64,000 bases of DNA from Clostridia bacterium (lineage in GTDB: Bacteria > Bacillota > Clostridia > DUPQ01). The position numbers and the translations under genes were made by a program. Position 1 is the first letter of the stretch; each line of letters starts with the position of its first letter. The notes under the pieces are model-generated. The model saw only the letters and a list, made by a program, of their open reading frames with translations, ran no database searches and had not been told where the DNA came from. Below are positions 40,319 through 48,633 of the stretch, in pieces. The DNA lies in the NCBI GenBank assembly GCA_030592085.1, contig JAUUZV010000001.1:1-64000 (forward strand), in the 5' to 3' direction.

Positions 40319-41564
40319 AAATGTAATAAATGACATTCTGCAATTAGAAGCTCAAAAACCAGATGATTATTGGAGAGAGAAAGCCGAAGCCCCCTTATTT
40401 ACTAAAAAACCTTTTTATGAATATCAAGGAGAAATACCAGAAGAAGATATAATCACGATGAGTGTAGATACTAGAGATGCACAAAGTAGAACACCTTTAA
40501 ATGCGTTAGTATGTGCATCTACGGGAGTGGGTAAAGGACGTCTAATAAAAAATATAGTAAAAGCTTATCATAAACAAGGATATAAAATTTTATATTTTGA
40601 ACCTAAAAGCATTGAGATGATGAATGCACGAAAAATGGGTAAAGGTAATAAAGTTCATCCATTAGATAAAAATGAAAAACTGCCAGTCGTAAGTTATGTT
40701 CCTAATTATATTAAAAGTTATTTAGATCTAAATTATCCTGAGATGAGTAGAAAAGTAACTTTTTATTCTCCAGAACTTAGTAAGTTAAATTATCGAGAAA
40801 TTTGGCAAAGTTTTGGAGTTCCTGATAAAGCTGCAGATTTAATTGTTGAAATGGTTCAAAAAGGAACAACTAATATAGACGCTTTTATAGCTAAAATAGC
40901 TAGAACAAGTTTACATTCAATGACTAAACAAGCAGCTTTAGCATCATTAAATAATTTAAAAGGAACGGGATTATTTTCAGCAAAGAGAAAACTTGATTTA
41001 GAAGTTGAATGGGAAAAAAGTAATATTGTAGTTATTAATTATTTTAGTCGAGATGGAGCTTTTATGAATACAGAAATTGGGCTTGTGTTAGATTTAATCA
41101 GAGATATTGGTATTATGGAAAGTAAAAAAGGATTAAAAAATATTACAAAAAAATTAATAATTTTTGATGATGCTTTTTATTATGCAGGTTTAAGTGCAAC
41201 ATTAGCCACTAGATCTTCTGGAGGTATTAATTTAGCAATTCGAAATATTTCAAACTGTCAAAATAATTTTAGAACGTGGGGTATTGATACAATGTTTGTT
41301 GTTCAATCACCAGATACTAATGCTATTTTTCCTGCATTAATAGATGGATGTACTACAAAATTTATAAGTTATGTAGAAAATCCTAGTTCTTTGCAAGGAA
41401 AAGTACCTTATGCTGCTTATTCGTTAGTTTCAAATGTTAATCCGGCTAAAGGTCCTGTTTTACATGTGAATGAACAAAATTATTTATTTCAATGGATATA
41501 TGTTCAAGGTAAGACAAGATGGAAAACTGGTTTTCCATTTGATTGTACTGTTGGACACTCATAA
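40311..41564 (+). CDS. FtsK/HerA superfamily ATPase, probable genome packaging motor
   Basis: 417 aa. Walker A-like ASTGVGKGRL (69-78), Walker B KLIIFDDAF (about 281-289) and a sensor-like TMFVVQSPDTN (about 327-337). The fold order matches FtsK/HerA-type viral packaging ATPases rather than terminase. The residue after the P-loop Lys is Gly where Ser/Thr is usual (T71 precedes), so nucleotide handling may differ. Cytoplasmic; would move DNA into the virion. Adjacent small membrane and structural genes fit a packaging locus. Confidence 0.8.
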   Translation: MYENVINDILQLEAQKPDDYWREKAEAPLFTKKPFYEYQGEIPEEDIITMSVDTRDAQSRTPLNALVCASTGVGKGRLIKNIVKAYHKQGYKILYFEPKSIEMMNARKMGKGNKVHPLDKNEKLPVVSYVPNYIKSYLDLNYPEMSRKVTFYSPELSKLNYREIWQSFGVPDKAADLIVEMVQKGTTNIDAFIAKIARTSLHSMTKQAALASLNNLKGTGLFSAKRKLDLEVEWEKSNIVVINYFSRDGAFMNTEIGLVLDLIRDIGIMESKKGLKNITKKLIIFDDAFYYAGLSATLATRSSGGINLAIRNISNCQNNFRTWGIDTMFVVQSPDTNAIFPALIDGCTTKFISYVENPSSLQGKVPYAAYSLVSNVNPAKGPVLHVNEQNYLFQWIYVQGKTRWKTGFPFDCTVGHS

Positions 41565-41568
41565 TAAA

Positions 41569-41766
41569 ATGGAAAAAAACAAATTAATAATAATATATGA
41601 AAAGCATCATTCACAAGGCACGATGGAAAATTATAAACCTTTTAGTACTTCATGGAAAAAGGTAGCATCTTTTAGTTGTTTAACTAAAGCAAAAACATTT
41701 ATTATAAAAATGAATAAGAAAAGAAATTCAAATTATTGGACTTATAAAATGGAAGAAAAGGAGTGA
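41569..41766 (+). CDS. 65-aa basic hypothetical protein
   Basis: Starts MEKNKLIIIYEKHHSQG at 41569, just after the ATPase stop. Lys-rich, short alpha/beta. Overlaps nothing; the next gene follows closely. Confidence 0.55.
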   Translation: MEKNKLIIIYEKHHSQGTMENYKPFSTSWKKVASFSCLTKAKTFIIKMNKKRNSNYWTYKMEEKE

Positions 41767-41771
41767 TTATA

Positions 41772-42290
41772 ATGGGGATGAAAAATATGTCATATGATAA
41801 ACATGTTAAAGATATAAAGTCGTTAGATGTAATATTAATAACAATTATTTCATTAGTTATATTATTAGGAATATTTGCTATTATGGTTTCAAAAACAAAA
41901 AATGAAGTTACATATCAAGAAGAAGTGTGTAATAATTTAGAAAAAGAAGTTAATGGAGAAATTGAAATATTTCCAGAGATTCAAATTACAATGCAACAAA
42001 TAGCAAAAATATATGCATTTACTGTAGTAGTTGAGGGTAGATCATCTACACCTTGGAAATGGGACGAAGATGGTGTTATGTGTAGTATGGATATTCAATT
42101 ATGTGAAATAAGTAATTTGTTTTGTATGAATGCTACGATGCAAGTGCCTGTTGAATATAATGAATGGGAATTTTTTCAAATGAAAAAGCCACCTGCAGAA
42201 TCACAATATGTACCTATAGATCAATTAAAAACTAATAATACTATATGTGAGGAATCAAACGAAACTATTTGTAATCTTGATTTAAAATGA
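41772..42290 (+). CDS. secreted/anchored protein, one N-terminal TM
   Basis: 172 aa starting MGMKNMSYDK; ATG 41772 preceded by GGAG. TM about 19-41, then an outer domain with cysteines (EVCNNLEK, MCSMDIQLCEISNLFCMN) and a disulfide-like spacing. Type II topology. Function unknown. Confidence 0.7.
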   Translation: MGMKNMSYDKHVKDIKSLDVILITIISLVILLGIFAIMVSKTKNEVTYQEEVCNNLEKEVNGEIEIFPEIQITMQQIAKIYAFTVVVEGRSSTPWKWDEDGVMCSMDIQLCEISNLFCMNATMQVPVEYNEWEFFQMKKPPAESQYVPIDQLKTNNTICEESNETICNLDLK

Positions 42291-42436
42291 TAGCAATAAA
42301 ATGTAATTGGTGTGGACAAGATAATGAAATACTATTAATAGAATGTAAATATTGTGGAAATGATTTAATTAGTAATATACGATATGTATCTAAAGAAAAA
42401 CAATATTATTATAAGAGGGGAAAAAATGGTATTTAA
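42287..42436 (+). CDS. 49-aa zinc-ribbon microprotein
   Basis: Reads MIAIKCNWCGQDNEILLIEC then KYCGNDLISNIRYV: C-x2-C ... C-x2-C. Start overlaps the upstream stop (ATGA). Basic tail. Confidence 0.6.
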   Translation: MIAIKCNWCGQDNEILLIECKYCGNDLISNIRYVSKEKQYYYKRGKNGI

Positions 42437-42617
42437 TTTATATTGGAGAGGTCATGCAACTGAAAAATTAACTAAACTTAAAAATGCTTCAAAGGAAGAT
42501 TTATTAGAAGCAATTTCATTAGCAATTGATGATAGTAAAGAAGTACTTAGAGTTAAGATTGAGAGGTGTGAAAATGGTAAAAAAGAAACAAACGAAAGTG
42601 CAAAAATTAAAGAGTAG
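42426..42617 (+). CDS. 63-aa hypothetical protein
   Basis: Starts MVFNLYWRGHATEKLTK at 42426 with GAGGGG upstream. Helical (KNASKEDLLEAISLAIDDSK), Lys/Glu-rich end. Overlaps the previous and next genes. Not recognised. Confidence 0.55.
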   Translation: MVFNLYWRGHATEKLTKLKNASKEDLLEAISLAIDDSKEVLRVKIERCENGKKETNESAKIKE

Positions 42618-42768
42618 TTTGGTTGATATAAAAGATCGGTTGGTTAAAATGAATATTAAGTCTAATGAATATATAAATAGTCACCCGATATCAATGAGAA
42701 CAGTAAGTCATCTTGGAGCTGCAATGGTAGGTGGTATTATTGGTTTTTTAATAGGCAAAAGAAAATGA
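42574..42768 (+). CDS. 64-aa protein with C-terminal TM helix
   Basis: Starts MVKKKQTKVQKLKSSLVDI at 42574 with GAGAGGTG upstream. Basic helical N-terminus and a glycine-rich helix at the end (GAAMVGGIIGFLIGKRK), recalling ElaB/DUF883-type membrane-bound small proteins. Overlaps the next gene by 4 bases. Confidence 0.55.
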   Translation: MVKKKQTKVQKLKSSLVDIKDRLVKMNIKSNEYINSHPISMRTVSHLGAAMVGGIIGFLIGKRK

Positions 42769-42917
42769 CTGAAAGATTTAATAGTAAATTGGTTTGTTGC
42801 TTATGTAGAAAACATCGACGATTATATACTATCGGAAAACATGGTAATCAATCAGATTTATGTCTTAAATGTTTGACTAATTTGTCTAATTATAAATATA
42901 AAAAACTTATAAAATGA
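42765..42917 (+). CDS. 50-aa zinc-ribbon microprotein
   Basis: Reads MTERFNSKLVCCLCRKHRRL and on: CCLC and CLKC pairs, basic. Overlaps both neighbours by 4 bases. Confidence 0.6.
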   Translation: MTERFNSKLVCCLCRKHRRLYTIGKHGNQSDLCLKCLTNLSNYKYKKLIK

Positions 42918-43204
42918 ATAATAAAAAAAAGAGGTCATTGGGTGGATTTATCGCTGAGATAGGTATATTTGACAGTTTCATAGATGCAATAACAAGTTTT
43001 GCAAATTTTGGAATAGATGATGAATATAAGAAAGCAAGAAGTAAAGAATTATCAATATTAGGTAAGAAAGAACCAAATATTGTTGATCAATTACCTATAT
43101 TTTATCATAAAAAATCAAAAGTTATAAATACTTATAGGAAAGAACCTAAGATGGGAGAACAAAGATATTATAATAAGAATGTGAAGGATAATGAGAATGT
43201 TTGA
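42914..43204 (+). CDS. 96-aa hypothetical protein
   Basis: MNNKKKRSLGGFIAEIGIFD and on; basic N-terminus, a hydrophobic amphipathic helix (EIGIFDSFIDAITSFANFG), then a basic tail ending KNVKDNENV. Not recognised. Possibly membrane-peripheral. Confidence 0.6.
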   Translation: MNNKKKRSLGGFIAEIGIFDSFIDAITSFANFGIDDEYKKARSKELSILGKKEPNIVDQLPIFYHKKSKVINTYRKEPKMGEQRYYNKNVKDNENV

Positions 43205-43373
43205 ACATTTTTTAGGAAAACAAGTAAAATGTCCATATATTGATGGTAAACAATATAGAATTGCTAGAGGTAAATTATCTGAAATAAATAAAGAGTTTGT
43301 CAAAATAGAAGGCAAGATTGGAGTAATTATAATAAATAAAAGTAGTATTCAAAGAATGAGTTTATTGAAATAA
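43197..43373 (+). CDS. 58-aa SH3/Sm-like barrel protein
   Basis: Starts MFEHFLGKQVKCPYIDGKQ; ATG 43197 with AAGGA 8 bases upstream preferred over 43191. The pattern LGKQVKCPYIDGKQ...RGKLSEINKEFVKIEG...IIINKSSIQRMS resembles the barrel protein at 14237. Binds RNA, DNA or nothing known. Confidence 0.6.
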   Translation: MFEHFLGKQVKCPYIDGKQYRIARGKLSEINKEFVKIEGKIGVIIINKSSIQRMSLLK

Positions 43374-43377
43374 TAGT

Positions 43378-43390
43378 CCTATATTATAGG
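43378..43390 (+). promoter_or_regulatory. 13-base palindrome before a strong ribosome binding site
   Basis: CCTATA-T-TATAGG is perfectly symmetrical and sits 2 bases before AAGGAGGA of the gene at 43407. Could be an operator or an RNA hairpin. Confidence 0.35.
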
Positions 43391-43406
43391 AAGGAGGAAA
43401 TCGAAA

Positions 43407-43778
43407 ATGGTATTTGGAAAGAAAAAGGAAGATAAAGACAATGATATAGAAGTAGAATTGCCGCCACCACCGCCACCGCCAGAAGATTTAAGTATAGTAA
43501 TTACTGATGATTTGGTTAAGACTGGTGAGATTGATATAGGTGATGATGAATATAATACAATATTAACACGACTTAGTGAAAGAAATCAAGAAGATCAAGG
43601 TGATACTGTACCTGTAGATATTCTTGGAGAGAAAGGATTAATGTATAATTTAATTGATAAAGTATTTAAATTAAGAAACGCTTTAGAAGATAATATAAAT
43701 GATGAAGAAGTTTTAGATATATGGATAGAAATAGCTGACAAATCTATTTTAGGAATAATTCAAAACGAGAAGAGGTAA
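43407..43778 (+). CDS. 123-aa acidic protein with MVFGKKK start and polyproline
   Basis: N-terminus MVFGKKKEDKDNDIEVE, then seven prolines and an acidic helical body. Shares the MVFGKKK opening with the next gene, so the two may be diverged duplicates. Soluble. Function unknown; AAGGAGG site is strong. Confidence 0.65.
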   Translation: MVFGKKKEDKDNDIEVELPPPPPPPEDLSIVITDDLVKTGEIDIGDDEYNTILTRLSERNQEDQGDTVPVDILGEKGLMYNLIDKVFKLRNALEDNINDEEVLDIWIEIADKSILGIIQNEKR

Positions 43779-43786
43779 AAAATAAA

Positions 43787-44143
43787 ATGGTTTTTGGAAA
43801 GAAGAAAAAAGATGAACAAAAAATTGATTTTAGTGATCCAAATATAGCTGTACAAGTTCCAGCTCCAGTTATAACATATCCAGAGGGTGTTGATGAAAAT
43901 GGTGAACCAATTAATGTATCAGGTCAAATTGATGAATCTCCAAGAGTATTTAATTCACCTTTTGGTGGTACTACAAAAACTGAACCAGAAGAAATTCAAT
44001 TAATAATGCGTATGGAATTACGTCTTCAGGATAAACATATGATGCAAGAAATGCTTGATGGACTACATTCTATAATTAAGGATTATGGAAAGGAGGTTAT
44101 TATAAATTTTAGTATTGAACCTGAAAAAGCAAAAAATGCCTAG
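43787..44143 (+). CDS. 118-aa acidic protein, MVFGKKK family
   Basis: Starts MVFGKKKKDEQKIDFSDPN, then an extended Pro/Gly-rich stretch and a helical C-terminal half (MRMELRLQDKHMMQEMLDGL). Similar opening to 43407. GAGAAGAGG site. Overlaps the next gene by 8 bases. Confidence 0.65.
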   Translation: MVFGKKKKDEQKIDFSDPNIAVQVPAPVITYPEGVDENGEPINVSGQIDESPRVFNSPFGGTTKTEPEEIQLIMRMELRLQDKHMMQEMLDGLHSIIKDYGKEVIINFSIEPEKAKNA

Positions 44144-44576
44144 TTATAAGGTACATGCTGTATTTGGTTTTTTGTTTGTGGTAGTTATTATTTTTTTATT
44201 ATATTTTTATGATTTAATAAACCTTAATGCAAAAATACTATTTTATATACCTGCAATATTAGTCTTTGCTTTACTTCCAGATTTAGATAGTGGATCAAGT
44301 ATTATTAGACGATCTATACTTACATTATTAATTTTAATATTTATAGGATCTTCTATAATGTTTTTTATGACACATGATATAATGTATATTGCACCAATAA
44401 CTATAATTATAATATTGAATATAATTATAAAGTTATCAAAGCATAGAGGTTTAATGCATAATATAATAACAGGAATTATATTAGCATCACCATTATTAGT
44501 TATTGATTGGGGAGTTGCATTAGCAGCTTTTTTTGCTTATTTTTCTCATTTATTATTAGACGGAAAGTTAATTTAG
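44136..44576 (+). CDS. YdjM/DUF457-type membrane protein with metal-binding motifs
   Basis: 146 aa starting MPSYKVHAVFGFLFVV. YdjM-like (LexA-regulated, putative metal-dependent hydrolase) marks: His in the N-terminal helix (KVHAVFG), LLPDLDSG (about 55-62), SKHRGLMHN (about 107-115) and the late FSHLLLDGK. Four to five TM helices. Roles of the family are unclear. Last plus-strand gene before the convergent junction with the signal peptidase. Confidence 0.75.
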   Translation: MPSYKVHAVFGFLFVVVIIFLLYFYDLINLNAKILFYIPAILVFALLPDLDSGSSIIRRSILTLLILIFIGSSIMFFMTHDIMYIAPITIIIILNIIIKLSKHRGLMHNIITGIILASPLLVIDWGVALAAFFAYFSHLLLDGKLI

Positions 44577-44583
44577 AAAATTT

Positions 44584-45093
44584 CTATTTGTATAATATCC
44601 CTACAACAATACCATGTATTTGACATCGTTTTATTATATCTCTATTATGACTATTATCTCCTTTAGTATATATAATATCACCTGGATAAATCGCTTCTAT
44701 TCTATGAATAATTGAAACATTAATATCAATATTTGTATCAAAATATATTGTATTAACTTCACAATCAGTTTTATTTTTTAAAGTGTAATATACTAATTCT
44801 CCACTTTTAAGTTTATAATTATTATTTATATATTTTACGATTGCGTAATTGTCTTCATAGAATATAGGTTGCATAGAATTACCATATAATCTTATTAAGT
44901 CATAACCATTAATATTAAAATCATCAATATTGAATTTAGAATGTGAAGGTAATAATATTTCATCTTGTCTACAGTAACAATCACAAGTTATATTTTGTTT
45001 ATATTTAAAAACGGTATCACTATTCTCTTTACTAATAAGATAACCAGTAAATAATGATGCTATAATCATAATAATAATTATAAAATTTTTCAT
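44584..45093 (-). CDS. signal peptidase I, archaeal/ER (Sec11) type
   Basis: 169 aa. Ser73 in GNSMQPIF, His130 in IIHRI and Asp146 in TKGDN (Ser-His with Asp) fit archaeal/ER-type enzymes, rather than the bacterial Ser-Lys type. N-terminal TM (about 3-19). Active site faces outward to cut signal peptides of secreted proteins; many virus-encoded surface proteins here would need it. A Cys-rich stretch (TCDCYC, 37-41) is unusual and absent from typical enzymes. Confidence 0.85.
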   Translation of the reverse strand: MKNFIIIIMIIASLFTGYLISKENSDTVFKYKQNITCDCYCRQDEILLPSHSKFNIDDFNINGYDLIRLYGNSMQPIFYEDNYAIVKYINNNYKLKSGELVYYTLKNKTDCEVNTIYFDTNIDINVSIIHRIEAIYPGDIIYTKGDNSHNRDIIKRCQIHGIVVGILYK

Positions 45094-45659
45094 TTTATTA
45101 TCACCGTTTTAGTTAATATAACATCATCACTACAATCCTTGTAATCAATTTTTAGATTATTTTTTCCTTTTGTTAGATTATAATAATCTATATTTACAGT
45201 AATATAATTCCAAACAGTTTCATTACTGCACTGATATGTGAAATTATTTAGCGTTAATATATTACCATTGATATAAACTTCAAATAATCTAAATGGATCT
45301 AAACAAGCATCATAAAATTTATCGTAGTCACAATCATATGTTTTACAACAACCAATTCCATTTTTCACTTCCCAAGAAAAGTTTATAAATTTATCATCTT
45401 GTATGGCTTTAAATTTTATAATTTCTTTATTGTTAACATATATACTATTGCTATTTCCACCTCCACTACGTTTTTCGAGTGTAATAATAGTATTATCATC
45501 AATTATTGTTAATGGTTGTGATTTATCACCAGAAAGTATTTTCTTAAAAAAACCTTTAGCAGCATCAACATAATTATTTATATCAATTGAATTTGCTAAT
45601 ACTACAGATATTAGAATAAGAATTGCGATTATTAAAATTAATGTTTCACTTATTTCCAA
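45090..45659 (-). CDS. secreted Cys-rich protein with N-terminal TM
   Basis: 189 aa. N-terminal helix (about 5-23), then a beta-rich outer domain with cysteines (CCKTYDCDYDKFYDACLDPF) and sequons. Overlaps the gene upstream by 14 bases and the signal peptidase gene by 4. Possibly a surface protein. Confidence 0.7.
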   Translation of the reverse strand: MEISETLILIIAILILISVVLANSIDINNYVDAAKGFFKKILSGDKSQPLTIIDDNTIITLEKRSGGGNSNSIYVNNKEIIKFKAIQDDKFINFSWEVKNGIGCCKTYDCDYDKFYDACLDPFRLFEVYINGNILTLNNFTYQCSNETVWNYITVNIDYYNLTKGKNNLKIDYKDCSDDVILTKTVIIK

Positions 45660-45957
45660 TTTTATTTACACCATATCCAAATAAAAATACACCTAGCATT
45701 GATAACATAAACCCAGATTTAATTTGATTTCCACCAATTATCATTAAGGTTATAAAGTCTGTTTTTTCAAATGTATTAGTTATTTCTGTAAATTTTACAT
45801 CATAATATGATTCAACTCTTAGCATATTTTGAGATAAATCTACATTATGAAAACCATTATAGAATATATTACTTCCAGTCATAAATATGATCATACCAAT
45901 AATAATGAATAACGCAGTTTTTGATAGTTTTTCAGTTTTATTAGTCGAATTCTTCAT
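45646..45957 (-). CDS. membrane protein, two TM helices
   Basis: 103 aa. TM about 15-34 and 71-92 with a roughly 35-residue outer loop (HNVDLSQNMLRVESYYDVKF). Function unknown. Overlaps both neighbours. Confidence 0.65.
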   Translation of the reverse strand: MKNSTNKTEKLSKTALFIIIGMIIFMTGSNIFYNGFHNVDLSQNMLRVESYYDVKFTEITNTFEKTDFITLMIIGGNQIKSGFMLSMLGVFLFGYGVNKIGNK

Positions 45958-46090
45958 CTATCATTACCTTCAAATCTTCTTTTGCATATCCTAATTTATG
46001 TGGAGCATTATAATCAGTCATTTTATCTTTCCAATTAAAATACCATCTACCAATGATATCTGCTATTTTTATTTTATCTTTTGTGTTCAT
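45941..46090 (-). CDS. 49-aa hypothetical protein
   Basis: Reads MNTKDKIKIADIIGRWYFNW and on, ending VMIDEEFD. Hydrophilic; ATG preceded by AAGGAATATAA. Overlaps the next gene by 17 bases. Not recognised. Confidence 0.5.
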   Translation of the reverse strand: MNTKDKIKIADIIGRWYFNWKDKMTDYNAPHKLGYAKEDLKVMIDEEFD

Positions 46091-46103
46091 TTATATTCCT
46101 TAA

Positions 46104-46661
46104 TTATTGAAATTTAAGTTGATGACCTAATTCAAATATCTTATCAACTATTTGTTCTCTTTTTGATTTTCTTAATTCATATATTTTATGTGCTAATGCA
46201 AATGCTATACTTGATAATATTATTGGTAATAACATAAATAATCCTACAAGCCAAAAATAACTTTGCATTTTATCATCTGTTGTTAATTGTTTCATTGATT
46301 CTACATATTCTTCTGGCGCTTCATAATAGTTTTGGGTAGCTCTTATATTAGTAGTAGCACCTAAAATATGACCAGCACATAAATAAATTGTAAACATAAA
46401 TACAATAAATAACTTAGTTAATGATATTGATTTAAATAAAGTTCTTATTAAAAATACAGTAATCAAAGTGGTTAGTATTAATAATGTAACGATACCACCT
46501 TCTAATAAGAATAATGGGTTAGATTCAGATATTTTAAATACTGGTGAACCAAATGCTGTCCATAGATCAGCTATTGTAGTTACAAATAATAATACTATTA
46601 AAGTCCATAATATTTTTTTTTCTGTTATTTTGAATTTGTTTTTTACAGTTGTGATATTCAT
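46104..46661 (-). CDS. membrane protein, four TM helices, ESNP motif
   Basis: 185 aa with helices at about 16-36, 48-69, 80-104 and 132-155. The motif ESNPLFL after helix 1 recalls DUF5658-type proteins. Basic, helical C-terminal tail. TTGGAGG upstream of ATG. The 100 bases before the next gene hold only this site and an 18-codon open frame. Confidence 0.65.
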   Translation of the reverse strand: MNITTVKNKFKITEKKILWTLIVLLFVTTIADLWTAFGSPVFKISESNPLFLLEGGIVTLLILTTLITVFLIRTLFKSISLTKLFIVFMFTIYLCAGHILGATTNIRATQNYYEAPEEYVESMKQLTTDDKMQSYFWLVGLFMLLPIILSSIAFALAHKIYELRKSKREQIVDKIFELGHQLKFQ

Positions 46662-46762
46662 TTATGCCTCCAATTATGCACAAGCAGAGATAATAGGTTC
46701 AAGTACATATTTTTGTGTGTAGTTATCCATTGTCTTTCATCTCTTGTGTCAATTATGATAGT

Positions 46763-46978
46763 TCAAATTCTCTCCATATTTATATCAATATCCTTTATAT
46801 GGATTAGAAGATATTTTAAAGTAAAAGCCATTTTACACATAATCTCGACTTTCCTTACTGTATCGGATTTGATTATAAAATCCCCCGTCTTTTTATCTAC
46901 ATATTTCTCTAATTCTTGAATAATCTTTCTAGTTTCTGCCAGTTCTTTTGAACTTAATGTTACATATTTCCTTTCCAT
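46763..46978 (-). CDS. 71-aa helical hypothetical protein
   Basis: MERKYVTLSSKELAETRKII and on. Amphipathic helices, then a C-terminal hydrophobic-basic stretch (CKMAFTLKYLLIHIKDID). No motif. Possibly a regulator. Confidence 0.55.
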   Translation of the reverse strand: MERKYVTLSSKELAETRKIIQELEKYVDKKTGDFIIKSDTVRKVEIMCKMAFTLKYLLIHIKDIDINMERI

Positions 46979-47015
46979 TTATATCATTCCTTTGTATTCC
47001 TTATCTTATGTCATT

Positions 47016-47129
47016 TCAGCAACATTGGCAAGAATCTGGAAAGTAATCTCCACAATGGTTACATTTCCAACCATAAGGGAAACATTGATATTCTATATCC
47101 TTGCTATTGCATTTCTTACATTTCTTCAT
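47016..47129 (-). CDS. 37-aa zinc-ribbon microprotein
   Basis: Reads MKKCKKCNSKDIEYQCFPYG then WKCNHCGDYFPDSCQCC. Ten-ish Cys/His in 37 residues with C-x2-C and CxxC knuckles; metal-binding. Overlap with none; part of a run of small minus-strand genes. Confidence 0.6.
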   Translation of the reverse strand: MKKCKKCNSKDIEYQCFPYGWKCNHCGDYFPDSCQCC

Positions 47130-47134
47130 TGTGT

Positions 47135-47293
47135 TTAAGCCGTAGGCTCTTTAATCTGAGTATAAGACCATTCTATTAATTCCATTATTGTAGTCTTGTT
47201 TGGAAATTTTGTAGTATGTTTAATAAAATCTGCTACTAATTCATCCAATGCTTTATGTAATCTTATATGTGTCTTTTGATGTTCTTTATCCAT
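47135..47293 (-). CDS. 52-aa ribbon-helix-helix-like protein
   Basis: Reads MDKEHQKTHIRLHKALDELV and on, ending QIKEPTA. A strand (KTHIRLHKA) followed by two helices (ELVADFIKHT and TIMELIEWSYTQ) fits an RHH fold. GTGATAATA precedes the ATG. Likely regulator. Confidence 0.55.
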   Translation of the reverse strand: MDKEHQKTHIRLHKALDELVADFIKHTTKFPNKTTIMELIEWSYTQIKEPTA

Positions 47294-47329
47294 TATTATC
47301 ACACCTTTGCATTCCTTATCTTAGTTGTA

Positions 47330-47455
47330 TTAATATACCTCATCACTAGTAAGCCGTATAATTGATCTAGTGTCTTTATCATTTAACTTTTCATCTTTAT
47401 TCTCTAACTTACTCAATCTCATTTCTAATTCCGTTATTTTTTCTTCTATTATCAT
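47330..47455 (-). CDS. 41-aa coiled-coil microprotein
   Basis: Reads MIIEEKITELEMRLSKLENK and on, ending RLTSDEVY. Heptad-like (I, L, L, L) for about 25 residues. GAGGTAAATTATAAA upstream. Function unknown. Confidence 0.5.
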   Translation of the reverse strand: MIIEEKITELEMRLSKLENKDEKLNDKDTRSIIRLTSDEVY

Positions 47456-47463
47456 TTTATAAT

Positions 47464-48174
47464 TTACCTCAGTTTTCTAAATTTGTTTTTAATAATAAAC
47501 CCAATCATTACAAGGCCTAATAAAAACGCCTTTATTTTGCTACCTGTTACAGAAGATTTACCAACTCTTTTCTTATAATTTAATGGGATCTCCATAAAAT
47601 TAATATTTTTTTTAATAATTAATAACATCATTTCCACTCCAAAATGAGAACCTCCTATTGTGAAATAAGGTTCAATTTTTTGTAATACTGATCTTTTTAT
47701 TAAACGCATAGTACATCCAACGTCTGTTAAAATTGAAGTATTGTAAAGCAATTCCATTAGTTTTGCAATAAATACATTTCCCCATTTGATAAAGAAGCCT
47801 ATATTTGCTCCTTCCCAAATAAGATTTCTGCTAGTCCTAGAACCGAAAACCACATCAAAGTCATCCGAATAGGCTAATAATTTAATTATATCTCTGCCTA
47901 AAAAAGTTCCATCTGGTTCTGCTAAGATTATATAATCACCACTTGCAAATTTTAATCCTTTTCTAATTGCATGACCATAACCTTGTTTATGTTCATATAC
48001 TTCTTTTGCTTTAGTTTTTGATACTTCTTTAGATGTACCATAAGCAGCATTATTATTTACAACAATTATTTCATCAATATATCCAGAACTAAAGAAATCA
48101 TTAATTGAAGTCTTTATAGATTTCTTCTCATTGTAAGTTGGAAAAATTACAGATATTTTTTTATTTTTCCACAT
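47464..48174 (-). CDS. GT2 glycosyltransferase, dolichyl-phosphate-type
   Basis: 236 aa. Family 2 start ISVIFPTYNEKKSI (8-21), then EIIVVNNNA, and EPDGTF (about 94) as the metal-binding DxD-like motif, followed by VGCTMRLIKR near 158. Resembles dolichyl-phosphate mannose/glucose synthase type. C-terminal hydrophobic helix (FLLGLVMIGFII). Likely glycosylates viral or host surface components; the sequons in the surface proteins suit this. Confidence 0.85.
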   Translation of the reverse strand: MWKNKKISVIFPTYNEKKSIKTSINDFFSSGYIDEIIVVNNNAAYGTSKEVSKTKAKEVYEHKQGYGHAIRKGLKFASGDYIILAEPDGTFLGRDIIKLLAYSDDFDVVFGSRTSRNLIWEGANIGFFIKWGNVFIAKLMELLYNTSILTDVGCTMRLIKRSVLQKIEPYFTIGGSHFGVEMMLLIIKKNINFMEIPLNYKKRVGKSSVTGSKIKAFLLGLVMIGFIIKNKFRKLR

Positions 48175-48423
48175 CCTTTTGTACCTTCATTTTATTTCTC
48201 CTAAGTAAATTATTGAGGTCCATCTCTTGATTCCCAAGAGTTATTAAGTCCGTTGAGTTGGGTTTGGCATACGAAATAAAATGTTGCAACATCTTCAATC
48301 GTAAAGTCTGTATTACAGATTACAAGTCTGATACATTTTATATTGACATCAACTGTTCAGCACTGTTTCCAGTGGCTAGTTTCTGATACTCATTGGGTTG
48401 TATTCAAGTGGACCACAATAAAA
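48175..48423 (-). ncRNA. candidate structured RNA in a 249-base gap, minus strand
   Basis: A GC-richer stretch with no clear gene. On the minus strand it holds a CACTG-GAAA-CAGTG hairpin (48361-48374), i.e. a GNRA tetraloop; a TCTGT-AAT-ACAGA hairpin (48307-48319); and CTCTTG-GGAAT-CAAGAG (48224-48240). A 48-codon frame near the downstream end shows no start and is broken by a frameshift at the 5' side, so a decayed gene is the alternative. Confidence 0.4.
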
Positions 48424-48633
48424 TTATCCTTTGATTCTTTTATCCATTAGATAAGCTAGTGTTCCAGCTTTTTCAAGTTTTGATAGTTCAACTCCAGCAA
48501 TAACTTCGTTTAAAACTACCATAACAACATCTGCTTTATCTTTTTTTGAATCAAGATTGTTTATGTTACCAACAACCTTTTTTGTTTGTTCTGTTATTTC
48601 TTCAATTATTTTTTGTACTGTTTTTTCACTCAT
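48424..48633 (-). CDS. 69-aa helical hypothetical protein
   Basis: MSEKTVQKIIEEITEQTKKV and on; amphipathic helices with Val/Ile/Leu, ending LMDKRIKG. Possibly coiled coil. ATGA overlap with the gene upstream. GAGGAATT site. Confidence 0.6.
   Translation of the reverse strand: MSEKTVQKIIEEITEQTKKVVGNINNLDSKKDKADVVMVVLNEVIAGVELSKLEKAGTLAYLMDKRIKG

Noticed and set aside
48175..48423. Degraded protein gene
   Set aside because: Only a 48-codon stretch is open, without a start and with a frameshift; hairpins with a GNRA loop make an RNA at least as likely, so it is listed as an RNA candidate with low confidence.
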